Shown piece after piece: positions 30,172 through 39,611 of a stretch of 64,000 nucleotides of DNA; the stretch's first letter is position 1; every line of letters starts with the position of its first letter. Under the pieces are notes generated by a model. It was not told the DNA's origin. It did not search any database and saw nothing but the letters and a program-made list of their open reading frames with translations. This DNA is from Pseudactinotalea terrae. GTDB lineage: Bacteria > Actinomycetota > Actinomycetes > Actinomycetales > Beutenbergiaceae. The DNA lies in assembly GCF_009733845.1 (NCBI RefSeq), contig NZ_WNXZ01000001.1, forward strand, positions 1 through 64,000. Direction: 5' to 3'. Made by a program: the position numbers and the translations under genes.

Positions 30172-30585
30172 ATGCGAGCAGCGCTCATCATCCTCGCGGT
30201 GGTCACGCTGCTCGCACTCGCCCTGGCGCTGGTCTTCCTCTGGCGGCTGAGGTCGATCGCAGCGCGCGTCGGCTCGTTCCAGTGCTCGCTGCACTCGGGA
30301 TCGCACTGGGTACCCGGGATCGCGATGTACACGCACGAGGCGCTGGTCTGGTACGACGTCGTGTCGTTGTCGCGCAGCCCGCGGTACCGCTGGGACCGCA
30401 GCGAGCTCGTGATCCTCGAGCGCACCGTGCGGCAGGACCCTGTCCACGACCGGGTGATCGTCGAGGCGCGCTGCCTCGACCACACCGAGCCGCTCCAGAT
30501 CGCTGCCGCGCCGGCCGCATTCGAGGGCCTGGTCTCGTGGCTCGAGGCCTCTCCGCCCAGCGCCCGGCGCAGGGACGTCATCTGA
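30172..30585 (+). CDS. DUF2550 membrane-anchored protein
   Basis: A 137-residue protein with one N-terminal membrane helix (IILAVVTLLALALALVFLW) and a soluble domain with the conserved RVGSFQCSLH and YTHEALVWYDVVSLSRSPRY segments. DUF2550 proteins follow atpC in many actinobacteria, including mycobacteria. Function is unknown. It starts five bases after atpC, so it belongs to the operon. Confidence 0.85.
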   Translation: MRAALIILAVVTLLALALALVFLWRLRSIAARVGSFQCSLHSGSHWVPGIAMYTHEALVWYDVVSLSRSPRYRWDRSELVILERTVRQDPVHDRVIVEARCLDHTEPLQIAAAPAAFEGLVSWLEASPPSARRRDVI

Positions 30586-30614
30586 TGTCCGCGATGGCCT
30601 AGCATCGAATCCCG

Positions 30615-31316
30615 ATGCGTATCGTCGTTGCGGACTGCTCGGTCGACTACTCCGGCCGGCTCAGCGCCCACCTCCCGCTCGCCCGCCGAGTCCTGCTGGT
30701 CAAGGCCGACGGCTCCGTCCTGGTGCACTCCGACGGCGGCTCGTACAAGCCGCTGAACTGGATGTCGCCGCCGTGCAGGCTTACCGAGTCGGAGCCTGAG
30801 AAGAGTCAGGCCGAGGCGGGGGTGACGTCCGTGTGGACGGTGCAGAACACCAAGAGCGACGACAAGCTCGTCGTCTCGTTGCACCAGGTGCACGCCGACA
30901 CCAGTCACGAGCTGGGTGTGGACCCCGGCCTGGTCAAGGACGGCGTGGAGGCGCATCTGCAGAAGCTGCTGGCCGAGCAGGTCGACCTGCTCGGAGCCGG
31001 CCACTCGCTCGTGCGGCGGGAGTACCCGACGGCCATCGGTCCGGTCGACATCCTGGCTCGCGGTCCCGTCGCCACCGCCGGGCACATCGCGGTCGAGATC
31101 AAGCGCCGCGGTGACATCGACGGTGTCGAGCAGCTCACCCGCTACCTCGAGCTCCTCAACCGCGACCCGCTGCTCGCGCCGGTCACCGGTGTGTTCGCGG
31201 CGCAGGAGATCAAGCCGCAGGCGCGCGTGCTCGCGACCGACAGGGGCATCCGCTGCCTGGTGCTGGACTACGACGCGATGCGTGGCGTCGACGACGTGGA
31301 CTCGAGGTTGTTCTGA
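30615..31316 (+). CDS. nucS: Mismatch-specific endonuclease NucS (EndoMS)
   Basis: NucS cuts both strands at mismatches and replaces MutSL repair in most actinobacteria and some archaea. The protein is 233 residues. The N-terminal DNA-binding domain begins [15 protein letters not shown] and includes [12 protein letters not shown]. The RecB-like nuclease core carries GPVDILARG and [20 protein letters not shown] (Asp, Glu, Lys catalytic set). The protein ends in RLF, resembling the C-terminal clamp-binding peptide described for actinobacterial NucS. The stop shares one base with nagA. Confidence 0.95.
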   Translation: MRIVVADCSVDYSGRLSAHLPLARRVLLVKADGSVLVHSDGGSYKPLNWMSPPCRLTESEPEKSQAEAGVTSVWTVQNTKSDDKLVVSLHQVHADTSHELGVDPGLVKDGVEAHLQKLLAEQVDLLGAGHSLVRREYPTAIGPVDILARGPVATAGHIAVEIKRRGDIDGVEQLTRYLELLNRDPLLAPVTGVFAAQEIKPQARVLATDRGIRCLVLDYDAMRGVDDVDSRLF

Positions 31317-32515
31317 TGCCGCAGGTCATCCGGGGTGCTGTGGTCACCCCCGAAGCCGTTCTTCCCGATGGTGCCGTCGTGGTCGACGACGGCGTGGTCG
31401 CCTGGGTGGGGGAGGCCTCGGCCGCCCCCGGGGCGGGCTGGGGCGAGGCTGTGGCCGCGATCCCGGCTGCACCGGAGCACGTCGTGCTGCCCGGTCTGGT
31501 GGATCTGCACAATCACGGTGGCGGCGGGGCATCCTTCCCCGACGCGACCGACCTCCAGCAGGTGCGCACCGCCGTCGAGGAGCACCGGGCGCACGGCACG
31601 CGCCACATGCTCGCCTCGCTGGTGACCGCGGCGCCCGCGGTGCTGCGGGAGCGCGTCGCGCTGCTGGCGGATGCCGCCGACCAGGGCCTGATCGCCGGGA
31701 TACACCTCGAGGGCCCGTTCCTGTCGGTCGCGCGCTGTGGCGCGCAGGACCCCGAGCTGATCATCGACGCCGACGCGGCGCTCACCCGCGAGCTGCTCGA
31801 GCTCGGGCGTGGTCACATCGTCACGATGACCGTGGCACCGGAGTCACCCGGGATGCTCGGCCCGGGCGGCGTGCTCGAGGCTCTGGTCGCAGGCGGTGCG
31901 CTGCCTTCCTGGGGGCACACGGACGCCGACACCACCACCACCCGCACGGCGGTCGAGGCCGGCGTGGCCGCGCTCGCCGCCCACGGCGAGACCGCGCGCT
32001 CGCCGCGGGCGACCGTCACCCACCTCTGCAACGGCATGCCGCCGATGCACCATCGGAAGCCGGGCCCGGTGCCGACCGCGCTCGCATCGGCTGCCCGGCG
32101 TCAGCTGGTCGTCGAGCTCATCGGGGACGGCACCCACCTGGCGCCCGAGTTCGTGCGCGAGGTGTTCGAGATGGTCGGCGCCGACAACATCGCGCTGGTC
32201 ACCGATGCGATGGCTGCGGCAGGCATGCCCGACGGGACCTACCAGCTCGGCACCCAGGGCGTCAGCGTCGCCGACGGCGTGGCCCGCCTGACCGACGGCG
32301 GCTCGATCGCCGGCGGCACCGCCCACCTCCTCGACGTCGTGCGCACCACCGTCGCGGCCGGTGTGGCGTTGCCTGATGCCGTCCGCTCCGCCTCCTTGGT
32401 GCCGGCCGAGGTGATCGGCCACAGCGAGGTCGGCCGCGCGTTCGGTGCGATCCGTGCGGGCTACCAGGCCGACCTGGTCGTCACCGACCGCGAGCTGCGC
32501 CCGGTTCAGGGCTGA
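31316..32515 (+). CDS. nagA: N-acetylglucosamine-6-phosphate deacetylase
   Basis: NagA deacetylates GlcNAc-6-phosphate to glucosamine-6-phosphate for amino-sugar recycling. This 399-residue amidohydrolase-fold enzyme has the metal and substrate motifs LVDLHNHGGGG, IHLEGPFLS, WGHTDADT, THLCNGMPPMHHR and the catalytic Asp in LVTDAMAAAGMPDG. ATG 31316 overlaps the nucS stop by one base. No nagB or PTS gene is beside it. Its 3' end overlaps the convergent aroE-like gene by ten bases. Confidence 0.93.
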   Translation: MPQVIRGAVVTPEAVLPDGAVVVDDGVVAWVGEASAAPGAGWGEAVAAIPAAPEHVVLPGLVDLHNHGGGGASFPDATDLQQVRTAVEEHRAHGTRHMLASLVTAAPAVLRERVALLADAADQGLIAGIHLEGPFLSVARCGAQDPELIIDADAALTRELLELGRGHIVTMTVAPESPGMLGPGGVLEALVAGGALPSWGHTDADTTTTRTAVEAGVAALAAHGETARSPRATVTHLCNGMPPMHHRKPGPVPTALASAARRQLVVELIGDGTHLAPEFVREVFEMVGADNIALVTDAMAAAGMPDGTYQLGTQGVSVADGVARLTDGGSIAGGTAHLLDVVRTTVAAGVALPDAVRSASLVPAEVIGHSEVGRAFGAIRAGYQADLVVTDRELRPVQG

Positions 32516-33354
32516 GCGTTCGGATCGGCGAAGAGCGGCTCGGCCGCCTCTCGCATCACCGCGCTCGGGTCGGGTGAGCCGGTCCACCGCTGAAAGGTGA
32601 TCGCCGCCTGCGTGATCAGCATCGTCTCCCCGTTGAGGCACCGCAGGCCGGCTGCCCGAGCCTGCTCGAGCAGCGCGGTGCTCCGCGGCACGTAGACGAC
32701 GTCGTAGACAGCGGTGCCGGGTCCGAGCAGACCGACGGGAACGACCGGTCCGGGGCTCAGCATGCCGACGCTCGTCGCGTTCACCAGCAGGTCCGCCCGG
32801 CAGAGTTCGCGCGCGAGGCGGGGATCCTCGAGTGCGAGCGCCGAGGTCGCGACCCCCGGGGCGAGCTCGGACGCGAGGTCGGCGGCCGCGCCGGCTGACC
32901 GGCCGGCAACCGTCAGGTGCGCGGGGGACTGACGGGCGAGCCCGTAGACGGCCGATCGCGCAGCACCACCGGTGCCGACCACCACGACCTTCAGACCCGT
33001 GACCGGACCGCCCACGAGCTGCTCCGCACCGGCCATGAACCCGATCACGTCGGTGTTGAACCCGATCAACCGGCCGTCATCGCTCACCTCGACGCAGTTG
33101 AGGGCGCCGATCGCGAGCGCGTCCGGCTCGATCTCGTCCAGGAGCGGCATGATCGCCCGCTTGTGCGGCGCGGTGATCTGGAAGCCGAACCAGCGTTCGT
33201 CGCGCGCGCGCTGCACCTCGGCCGCCAGCTCGCCCGCGCCGATGTCACGGAGGACGTACTCGCCGTCGATCCCGAAGGCCCTGAAGGCGGCGTTGTGCAT
33301 CGCGGGGGAGTGGCGCCGCCGCAGCGGGGTTCCGAGCAGTGCTGCCTGTCGCAT
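32506..33354 (-). CDS. Shikimate/quinate dehydrogenase-like enzyme (second aroE type)
   Basis: A 282-residue AroE-fold NAD(P) dehydrogenase. The substrate site SPAMHNAAF, the catalytic Lys in GFQITAPHKRAI, the Asn in GALNCVEV, GFNTDVIGF, and the cofactor loop VVGTGGAARSAVYG are all present. Variation from biosynthetic AroE (TAPHK for TIPHK, TQAAITF for VQGA) and its place as last gene of a catabolic operon suggest a YdiB/QuiB-like role in quinate or shikimate use rather than synthesis. That is inference. It starts ten bases after the enoyl-CoA hydratase gene. Confidence 0.82.
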   Translation of the reverse strand: MRQAALLGTPLRRRHSPAMHNAAFRAFGIDGEYVLRDIGAGELAAEVQRARDERWFGFQITAPHKRAIMPLLDEIEPDALAIGALNCVEVSDDGRLIGFNTDVIGFMAGAEQLVGGPVTGLKVVVVGTGGAARSAVYGLARQSPAHLTVAGRSAGAAADLASELAPGVATSALALEDPRLARELCRADLLVNATSVGMLSPGPVVPVGLLGPGTAVYDVVYVPRSTALLEQARAAGLRCLNGETMLITQAAITFQRWTGSPDPSAVMREAAEPLFADPNAQP

Positions 33355-33364
33355 CGGCTCTCCG

Positions 33365-34138
33365 TCACCGCCCCGTGAAGCGCGGGGTGCGCTTGTCCTT
33401 GAACGCGCGTGCGCCCTCGAGCATGTCCGCGCTGGCGAACACGTCCTCGGAGGCGTCGAGCTCCAGTGCCATGCCCTCGTCGAGCGGGCGGTCCACCGAG
33501 GCGTCGATCAGGCGTTTCGCGTGACGCACCGCGAGAGGACCGCGCGCGGCGATCTCATCGGCCAGCTGCCGGGCCACCGTGAGCGCCTCGCCACTGGGGA
33601 CGACGCGGTTCACGAGCCCGATCTCCTCGGCCCGTCTCGCGGTGATCAGCTCCCCGAGCAGGATCATCTCCTTGGCCCGGCCGAGACCGATCACGCGCGC
33701 CAGCCGTTGCGTCCCGCCGCTGCCGGGCACGACACCGAGCCGGAGCTCGGGCAGACCGAGCGTGGAGTGCTCGCTGGCGACCCGGAGGTCGCAGCAGAGC
33801 GCGAGCTCCAGCCCGCCACCGAGCGCGTGACCCTCGATGGCCGCGATCACCGGCACCGGCAGCATCGCGAGCTGCCGGTACACGAGCTTCTCCAGCAGCA
33901 GCTTTCCCTCGGCACCCCGGCCGTGCAGACCTGCGAACTCGGCGATGTCCGAGCCGGCGCAGAACGTGCGCTCACCGGCGCTGGAGAGGACGACGACCCT
34001 GGCCTCCTCGTACTGGGCGACCTGCTGCAGCGCCTCCCTGAGCTGGGCGGTGAGCTCGCGGCTGACCAGGTTCATCGGTGGTGCCTCGAGCCGGATCTCG
34101 CAGCGGGCTCCGAGCTCGAGGGAGACGAGGTCGCTCAT
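33365..34138 (-). CDS. Enoyl-CoA hydratase/isomerase family protein
   Basis: A 257-residue crotonase-fold enzyme acting on CoA thioesters. The oxyanion-hole segments are TFCAGSDIAEF and EGHALGGGLELALCCD, and the catalytic Glu region is GLPELRLGVVPGSGGTQRL. The start overlaps the CoA-transferase stop by four bases. With that transferase and the SDR it suggests activation of an acid to its CoA ester followed by hydration or C-C chemistry. The substrate is unknown. Confidence 0.88.
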   Translation of the reverse strand: MSDLVSLELGARCEIRLEAPPMNLVSRELTAQLREALQQVAQYEEARVVVLSSAGERTFCAGSDIAEFAGLHGRGAEGKLLLEKLVYRQLAMLPVPVIAAIEGHALGGGLELALCCDLRVASEHSTLGLPELRLGVVPGSGGTQRLARVIGLGRAKEMILLGELITARRAEEIGLVNRVVPSGEALTVARQLADEIAARGPLAVRHAKRLIDASVDRPLDEGMALELDASEDVFASADMLEGARAFKDKRTPRFTGR

Positions 34139-35703
34139 CGGTTCGCCTCCTGCGCGAAATTGGTCGCCAGCCCCATCCGGCCCGCTCGGAACACCCGGGG
34201 GTCGATCGAGCGAAGCTCCGGTGAGATCTGGGGGCGGAAACCCATCTGGGCGACGACCTCGCGCTCGAGGTCCACGCCGTCGGCGATCTCGGTGAGCACG
34301 AGGCCGTGCTTACCGAGCACGAAGACGGCACGCTCGGTGATGTAGGTGACGTGCTGCCCCTTGTCGCGGGCGCGCGCCGCGCTGAAGCTGATCTGCCGCA
34401 CCTGCGGCACCAGCTTGCGCTGGCTGCCCTCCCGGTCGATCCGCAGCCCGCCATCGACGACGCTCGTGCGCAGGCCGCGCGCGGTCAGGCTGCCCACGAA
34501 GTTGATCCGCCCGGTCCGGTTGGCGATGTTGATGAAGCCGCCGGGGCCGCGTGGCCTGTCGTCGAACTCGTGCACGTTGACGTTACCCTCGGCGTCGATC
34601 TCGGCGAACGACAGGCTCGCGATGTCCAGACCGCCGCCGTCGTAGAAGTCGAACATCGAGGGCTGCTCGAGCATGGCCTGGAAGTTGACGCCCGCACCAC
34701 CGTCGGCACCTCCCGCCGGAGCGCCTCCGAAGATGCCTTGCTCCACGGTGAGTGTCAGGTCGCCGGTGATGCCCTCGACCGCCGCGATCTCCCCGATCAG
34801 CTGGCTGACGCCGTAGCCGAGGTTGCAGATGTCACCCGGGCGGAACTCGAGCAGCGAGCGCCGGGCGATGATCTCCCGGATGCCGACATCGCCGGTGGCC
34901 ATCGGCTCCGGGTCGGGGCGTCGCAGCTGACCGGCGTAGTAGGGGGAGTAGGGGGTCGCGTAGGTCTGCGACTGGTCCGGCACCACCATCACGTGGTCGA
35001 CCAGCGCTCCCGGGATGCGCACGTCGCGAGGCTTGAGGCTGTGCCGCTGGGCGAGCTGGGCCACCTGCGCGATCACGATCCCGCCGTTGTTGTGGGCGGC
35101 CATCGCCAGCGCCAGCGAGTCGCCGTGGACGGCCTCGGCCTCCATGGTGAGGTTGCCGTCCTCGTCGGCCGTGCTCGCCCTGATCACCGCCACGTCGATC
35201 GGCAGCGCCGGGAAGAACAGCCACTCCTTTCCCGCGAGCTGCACCACCTCGACCAGGTCGGTCGTCGTCACGTCGTTCTGCCTGCCACCGGTCTGCCGAG
35301 GGTCCACGTAGGTGCCGAGCCCGACGTCGGTCACCAGACCGGGCCGCCCGGCCGCCATCTCGCGGCACAGGGCCGAGAGCACCCCCTGCGGGAAGGAGTA
35401 CGCCTCGAGCTCGCCGGCGCGGACCATCGCACCGAGACGGGGCTCGTTGCCGATGTTGCTGGTGATCGTGCGAGCGTGCAGACCGGCGAGGGCGAGCTGT
35501 GACATCCCGACGTCGGCGAAGTCGCCGATGCCGACGACGCGGACGGTCGTGAGCCCTCGGGGACTGCCCAGCTCGCTGTAGGTCGCCGCGAGAGCCTCGA
35601 TGAACGCCTGCGGCACGGCGTGCCCGGCACCGGAGCCGCCGATCCAGACCGCGTCGCCGTCCTCGAGCAGCCCGACCGCCTCGCGTGGTGCGACGACCTT
35701 CAT
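34135..35703 (-). CDS. Acyl-CoA:acetate/3-ketoacid CoA-transferase, YdiF type
   Basis: A 522-residue fused alpha/beta family I CoA-transferase. The N-terminal half carries WIGGSGAGHAVPQAF; the C-terminal half carries the catalytic Glu in LTLTVEQGIFGGAPAGG, followed by FDFYDGGGLDIASLSFAEID. The length matches Escherichia coli YdiF. Start ATG 35703 overlaps the SDR stop by four bases, so longer in-frame versions are not used. In E. coli ydiF lies near ydiB (quinate/shikimate dehydrogenase); an aroE-like gene shares the operon here too. Confidence 0.9.
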   Translation of the reverse strand: MKVVAPREAVGLLEDGDAVWIGGSGAGHAVPQAFIEALAATYSELGSPRGLTTVRVVGIGDFADVGMSQLALAGLHARTITSNIGNEPRLGAMVRAGELEAYSFPQGVLSALCREMAAGRPGLVTDVGLGTYVDPRQTGGRQNDVTTTDLVEVVQLAGKEWLFFPALPIDVAVIRASTADEDGNLTMEAEAVHGDSLALAMAAHNNGGIVIAQVAQLAQRHSLKPRDVRIPGALVDHVMVVPDQSQTYATPYSPYYAGQLRRPDPEPMATGDVGIREIIARRSLLEFRPGDICNLGYGVSQLIGEIAAVEGITGDLTLTVEQGIFGGAPAGGADGGAGVNFQAMLEQPSMFDFYDGGGLDIASLSFAEIDAEGNVNVHEFDDRPRGPGGFINIANRTGRINFVGSLTARGLRTSVVDGGLRIDREGSQRKLVPQVRQISFSAARARDKGQHVTYITERAVFVLGKHGLVLTEIADGVDLEREVVAQMGFRPQISPELRSIDPRVFRAGRMGLATNFAQEANR

Positions 35704-36485
35704 GGCATCAGCCCGCCGGCGTTGGGGCACAGTGTCTGCCCCAGGAACAGCGCGGAGTCCTCCGAGAGCAGGAACACCACGGCGTCGGCCACCTCCTCGG
35801 GCTCTGCGAAGCGACCCAGCGGTAGCTCGGCCATGCGCTTGCGCCCGATCTCGCCCTCCATCACGGTCCGCCCCATGTCGGTGTTCATCACGCCCGGCGA
35901 GACGGCGTTCGCCCGGATCCCCTGCTGGCCGAACTCGCGGGAGATCGACTTCACGAGCGCGATCGTGCCCGCCTTGGCCGAGGCGTAGTGGGCGACCTTC
36001 GGCCAGCCGACCTGGCCCAGCCGCGAGGCGATGTTGACGATCGAGCCGCCGCCACCGGCGAGCATCGCCGGGATCGCGGCCTGGCTGGCGTAGAACGCCC
36101 CGGTGAGGTCGGTGCGGAGCACGTCGTCCCACTGGTCCGCGGTGATCTCGAGGAACGGGTGCTCCGGCATCACGCCCGCGTTGTTGACGAGCCCGTCCAG
36201 CCGGCCGAAGCTCTCCACCGCCCACGCGACCGCGCCCACGACGTCCTGCTGGTCGCGGACGTCGAGCGATCGCGTCAGGCAACGGACCCCGAGCTCGCGA
36301 GCCGCTGCTGCGGTCTTCTCGGCGCCGTGCTCGCTCGTGTGGAAGGTGAGGGCGATGTCGCCGCCGGCGCGGGCGACCGCGAGCGCGACGGCGCTGCCGA
36401 GCCCGGTCCCTCCGCCCGTGACGAGGACGACCTTGCCGTCGAGCCGGTTCGAGGTGCGGGCGGCACCTGGGAGAGTCGTCGTCAT
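35700..36485 (-). CDS. Short-chain dehydrogenase/reductase
   Basis: A 261-residue classical SDR. The cofactor motif is VLVTGGGTGLGSAVALAVAR, NNAG is present in GLVNNAGVMPEH, the catalytic Ser lies in SIVNIASRLGQ and the YxxxK is HYASAKAGTIAL. It most resembles 3-oxoacyl-ACP/CoA reductase-type SDRs. It heads a four-gene minus-strand operon, and its ATG lies 15 bases from a LacI-type operator (36500-36511). It could oxidise a ring hydroxyl of the unknown substrate. Confidence 0.88.
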   Translation of the reverse strand: MTTTLPGAARTSNRLDGKVVLVTGGGTGLGSAVALAVARAGGDIALTFHTSEHGAEKTAAAARELGVRCLTRSLDVRDQQDVVGAVAWAVESFGRLDGLVNNAGVMPEHPFLEITADQWDDVLRTDLTGAFYASQAAIPAMLAGGGGSIVNIASRLGQVGWPKVAHYASAKAGTIALVKSISREFGQQGIRANAVSPGVMNTDMGRTVMEGEIGRKRMAELPLGRFAEPEEVADAVVFLLSEDSALFLGQTLCPNAGGLMP

Positions 36486-36499
36486 TGATCCAATTTCCA

Positions 36500-36511
36500 G
36501 GAAGCGCTTTC
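36500..36511. promoter_or_regulatory. LacI-type operator, class A, site 1 (GGAAGCGCTTTC)
   Basis: Eleven of twelve bases match the perfect palindrome GAAAGCGCTTTC. It lies between the divergent SDR operon and the amidohydrolase gene and could control both. Confidence 0.75.
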
Positions 36512-36533
36512 AGTTCGGGTAGAGTCCCACGGC

Positions 36534-37511
36534 GTGAGCGAAGACGCAAGTGGATCCGCTGTTCGGGGCATCGTGATCGACGTGCATGCGCACGTGCTGC
36601 CGGCGCCGCTGCTCGCGCATGGTGGTCTTGCGGAGCTCGACGGGCGCACGCTCCCGGACTTCCCGCCGGTGCTCGCCGACGTCACCGAGCGGCTGCGTCA
36701 GATGGATGCGTGCGGCATCGACCGCCAGGTCGTCTCGCCGTGGATCGAGCTGGCCCCGGACGGTCTGGACGCCGGTCGGGCCGATCGGCACCTGCGGCGG
36801 GTCAACGATGCGCTTGCCGAGGTCGTGTCGCGGTATCCCGACCGGCTGGTGGGCATGGCGATGGTGCCCCAGCACGCCGGCGGCCCGGCCGCGCAGGAGC
36901 TGCAGCGCGCCGTGACCGAGCTCGGCATGTGCGGATCGCTGCTGACGACGTCGGGCGTCGGCCTCTCGCTCGCCGACCGCGAGATGGAGCCGTTCTGGTC
37001 GACGGCGGAGGCGCTGAGCGCCGTGCTGATGCCGCATCCGCGGAACCCGGTCGATGTCGCACGAACCCGGCACGAGCACATCGGCGACCTCGTGGGCACG
37101 CCCGTGGAGGGGACGCTCGCCATCGCCGGGCTGCTGCGCGCGGGTGTCCTGCACCGCCACCCGGAGCTGCGCGTCTGCGTAGTGCACGGCGGTGGCGCGC
37201 TCCCGGTCCTCGCGGGTCGGATCGAGGCGCTGTGGGGGCTCTCGGGCGCCGAGGGCGGTGCGCGCCCCGCCGAGATGATCGGGCGGCTGTACTTCGACAC
37301 CCTGACTCACGACGACCGCGCACTCGCCTTCCTCGCGGAGCTCGTGGGCACGGAGCGACTGCTGCTCGGCAGCGACTTCCCGTTCGCCACGGGCGACCCG
37401 GCCGCGCGCCAGCGGGTCGAGCGGCTCTGGGCCGATCGGCGCGAGCCCCGGGAAGCGGTGCTCGGTGGCACGCTCGAGCGGCTCCTGCGGCAGGTGCGGC
37501 ACCGCGGCTGA
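36534..37511 (+). CDS. Amidohydrolase-2 family (ACMSD-like) enzyme
   Basis: A 325-residue TIM-barrel metal enzyme. The N-terminal metal motif is IDVHAHVLP; HPRNPVD, VVHGGGALPVLAG (metal His) and LLLGSDFPFATGD (metal/catalytic Asp) follow in family order. Relatives include aminocarboxymuconate-semialdehyde decarboxylase, resorcylate decarboxylases and lactonases, so a decarboxylase or hydrolase of a carboxylate ring or its cleavage product is plausible. The start is GTG 36534. It is preceded by operator site 1 and a -10-like TAGAGT (36520-36525). Confidence 0.85.
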   Translation: MSEDASGSAVRGIVIDVHAHVLPAPLLAHGGLAELDGRTLPDFPPVLADVTERLRQMDACGIDRQVVSPWIELAPDGLDAGRADRHLRRVNDALAEVVSRYPDRLVGMAMVPQHAGGPAAQELQRAVTELGMCGSLLTTSGVGLSLADREMEPFWSTAEALSAVLMPHPRNPVDVARTRHEHIGDLVGTPVEGTLAIAGLLRAGVLHRHPELRVCVVHGGGALPVLAGRIEALWGLSGAEGGARPAEMIGRLYFDTLTHDDRALAFLAELVGTERLLLGSDFPFATGDPAARQRVERLWADRREPREAVLGGTLERLLRQVRHRG

Positions 37512-37534
37512 GGCGGCTGCGCCGTCGTCCGTTC

Positions 37535-37563
37535 TTGACAGCGATCGGCGCCCCTGATAGAAA
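37535..37563 (+). promoter_or_regulatory. Promoter of the Gfo/Idh/MocA operon
   Basis: TTGACA (37535-37540) is a perfect -35. TAGAAA (37558-37563) is the best -10, 17 bases later, and overlaps operator site 2. Confidence 0.55.
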
Positions 37564-37571
37564 GCGCTTTC
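37560..37571. promoter_or_regulatory. LacI-type operator, class A, site 2 (GAAAGCGCTTTC)
   Basis: A perfect 12-base palindrome over the -10/start region of the promoter at 37535, a position that would block RNA polymerase. Confidence 0.8.
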
Positions 37572-37618
37572 AAATCGGCACGGCAGTACGACCAGCACCG
37601 CACACAGAGGAGTGAGCG

Positions 37619-38773
37619 ATGAATGATGTCCGGCTCGGCGTGATCATGAACGGCGTCACGGGGCGCATGGGAACGAGGCAGCACCTGGAGCGCTCGATCG
37701 TGGCGATCCGGGAGGCAGGGGGGATCACGCTCCCTGACGGGCGCCGCGTCGTCGTCGATCCGATCCTGGTGGGCCGCAACGAGGCCAAGGTCGCCGAGCT
37801 CGCCCACAGGTTCGGGATCGAGCGTTGGACCACGGACCTCGCGCAGGCGCTCGCCAACGACGACGACACCATCTACTTCGACTCGCAGACCACCGACCGG
37901 CGGTTCCACGACGTCGCTCGCGCCATCGAGGCCGGCAAGCACATCTTCTGCGAGAAGCCCACGGCGACCTCGCTCGCTGACGCGCTCGAGCTGGCACGGC
38001 TCGCCAAGAACGCCGGTGTCAAGGCCGGCGTCGTCCAGGACAAGCTGTTCCTTCCCGGCGTCATCAAGCTCAAGAGGCTGCTCGACGGCGGCTTCTTCGG
38101 CGATCTCGTGAGCTTGCGCCTCAACTTCGGGTACTGGGTCTTCGAAGGCGACTGGCAGCCGATCAACCGCCCCTCGTGGAACTCGCGCAAGGAGGACGGG
38201 GGCGGGTTGATCCTCGACATGTACCCGCACTGGCAGTACGTGCTCGGTCACCTGCTGGGGCCGGTCCGCTCGGTCCTGTGCCATGCCCAGGTGCACATCC
38301 CCACGAGGTGGGACGAGAGTGGTGAGCAGTACGCGGCAACCGCCGAAGACGCGGCCTACGGCATGTTCAGGTTCGACGACCCGGTGTTCGCGCAGTTCAC
38401 TACCTCCTGGGTGACCCGCCCGTACCGGGACGAGATCGCCGAGTGGCAGCTCGACGGCACGAGGGGCAGCGCGATCGCCGGGCTGCGCGAGTGCCGGGTG
38501 CAGTCGCGCGGGACCACGCCGATGCCGGTCTGGAACCCGGACATCCCGAACCCGATCGACTTCCGCGCCGGCTGGGCGCAGGTCCCGGACAACGCGACCT
38601 TCGACAACGCGTTCCGGATCCAGTGGGAGATGTTCCTGGCGCACGTCGTCGACGACGCCAACCCGCACCCGTGGGATCTCCTCGAGGGAGCGCGGGGTGT
38701 GCAGCTCGCCGATGCGGCGCAGCAGTCGGTCGACGAGCGGCGCTGGGTCGACATCCCCGAGCTGACGCTGTGA
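37619..38773 (+). CDS. Gfo/Idh/MocA-family oxidoreductase
   Basis: A 384-residue NAD(P) dehydrogenase. The N-terminal Rossmann region begins GVIMNGVTGRMGTRQH. The family catalytic Lys is in HIFCEKPTATS, and the C-terminal domain holds GGGLILDMYPHW, with the usual Asp and His. Members oxidise ring hydroxyls of sugars, inositols and related polyols, often at C3. GAGGAG precedes ATG 37619. The stop overlaps the TIM-barrel gene by four bases; this pair recurs in pathways for inositol-like compounds and 3-keto-glycosides. Confidence 0.9.
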   Translation: MNDVRLGVIMNGVTGRMGTRQHLERSIVAIREAGGITLPDGRRVVVDPILVGRNEAKVAELAHRFGIERWTTDLAQALANDDDTIYFDSQTTDRRFHDVARAIEAGKHIFCEKPTATSLADALELARLAKNAGVKAGVVQDKLFLPGVIKLKRLLDGGFFGDLVSLRLNFGYWVFEGDWQPINRPSWNSRKEDGGGLILDMYPHWQYVLGHLLGPVRSVLCHAQVHIPTRWDESGEQYAATAEDAAYGMFRFDDPVFAQFTTSWVTRPYRDEIAEWQLDGTRGSAIAGLRECRVQSRGTTPMPVWNPDIPNPIDFRAGWAQVPDNATFDNAFRIQWEMFLAHVVDDANPHPWDLLEGARGVQLADAAQQSVDERRWVDIPELTL

Positions 38774-39600
38774 GCACCCCCGCTGTGAGTGGCCGTGCGA
38801 TGCAGCGGCTGAGCATCAACCAGATCACGGTGCGGGAGTGGGGCCTGGCCGAGGCGGTCGAGGGGCTCGCACGGCACGGCGTCCGCGGCATCGGCGTCTG
38901 GCCCGAGAAGGTCGAGGAGCTCGGGCTGGAACGGAGTGCCGCGCTGCTGCGTGCTCACGACCTCCGTGTCTCGAGCGTGTGCCGGGCGGGGTTCTTCACG
39001 GTGCAGCAGGATCCGAGCAGGGTCTCTGACGCGAACCGGCGGGCCATCGAGATCACGCAGGCGGTCGGTGGCGACTGCCTGTACATCGTCTGCGGCCCGT
39101 TGGACGAGGACAACGATCTCGCGGGTGCTCGAGACCGGGCGCTCGACGGGCTCGCGGCGATGGCGGCCGAGGCCGAGGCTGCGGGCGTCGCGCTCGCACT
39201 CGAGCCGCTGCACCCCATGATGACGGCGGACCGGTGCGTGATCGTCACGCTCGCGCAGGCGCTGGACATGGTCGACGCCGTCTCCTCACCCGCGGTCGGC
39301 ATCGCCGTCGACTCCTACAACGTGTGGTGGGACCCGCAGCTGCCCAGCTCGCTCGAGCGCGCGGGCGCGCGGATCATCAGCTACCAGATCTGCGACTGGC
39401 TGGTGCCGCAGCCGCACCCGGTGTTCGGCCGGGGCATCCCGGGCGACGGCGTCATCGATCTCGCGGGCCTGACCCGTCAGGTCGACGCGGTGGGCTACCA
39501 GGGGCCGATCGAGGTCGAGATCTTCAACGAGGACGTGTGGTCGCGGGATCCGGACGAGGTGATCTCCCTGATCCGCGACCGGTTCCCGAGCGTCAGCTGA
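38770..39600 (+). CDS. TIM-barrel isomerase/dehydratase (AP-endonuclease-2 family)
   Basis: A 276-residue xylose-isomerase-like barrel. Metal ligands are expected in ALALEPLHPM (Glu), VGIAVDSYNVWWDP (Asp), YQICDW and IEVEIFNED (Glu). The family includes sugar epimerases, inosose dehydratase, 3-keto-glycoside lyases and 3-dehydroshikimate dehydratase, so this could act on the product of the preceding dehydrogenase or of the aroE-like enzyme. The start is GTG 38770, coupled by four bases; ATG 38800 is an alternative. Confidence 0.85.
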   Translation: MSTPAVSGRAMQRLSINQITVREWGLAEAVEGLARHGVRGIGVWPEKVEELGLERSAALLRAHDLRVSSVCRAGFFTVQQDPSRVSDANRRAIEITQAVGGDCLYIVCGPLDEDNDLAGARDRALDGLAAMAAEAEAAGVALALEPLHPMMTADRCVIVTLAQALDMVDAVSSPAVGIAVDSYNVWWDPQLPSSLERAGARIISYQICDWLVPQPHPVFGRGIPGDGVIDLAGLTRQVDAVGYQGPIEVEIFNEDVWSRDPDEVISLIRDRFPSVS

Positions 39601-39611
39601 TCATGGTGGCG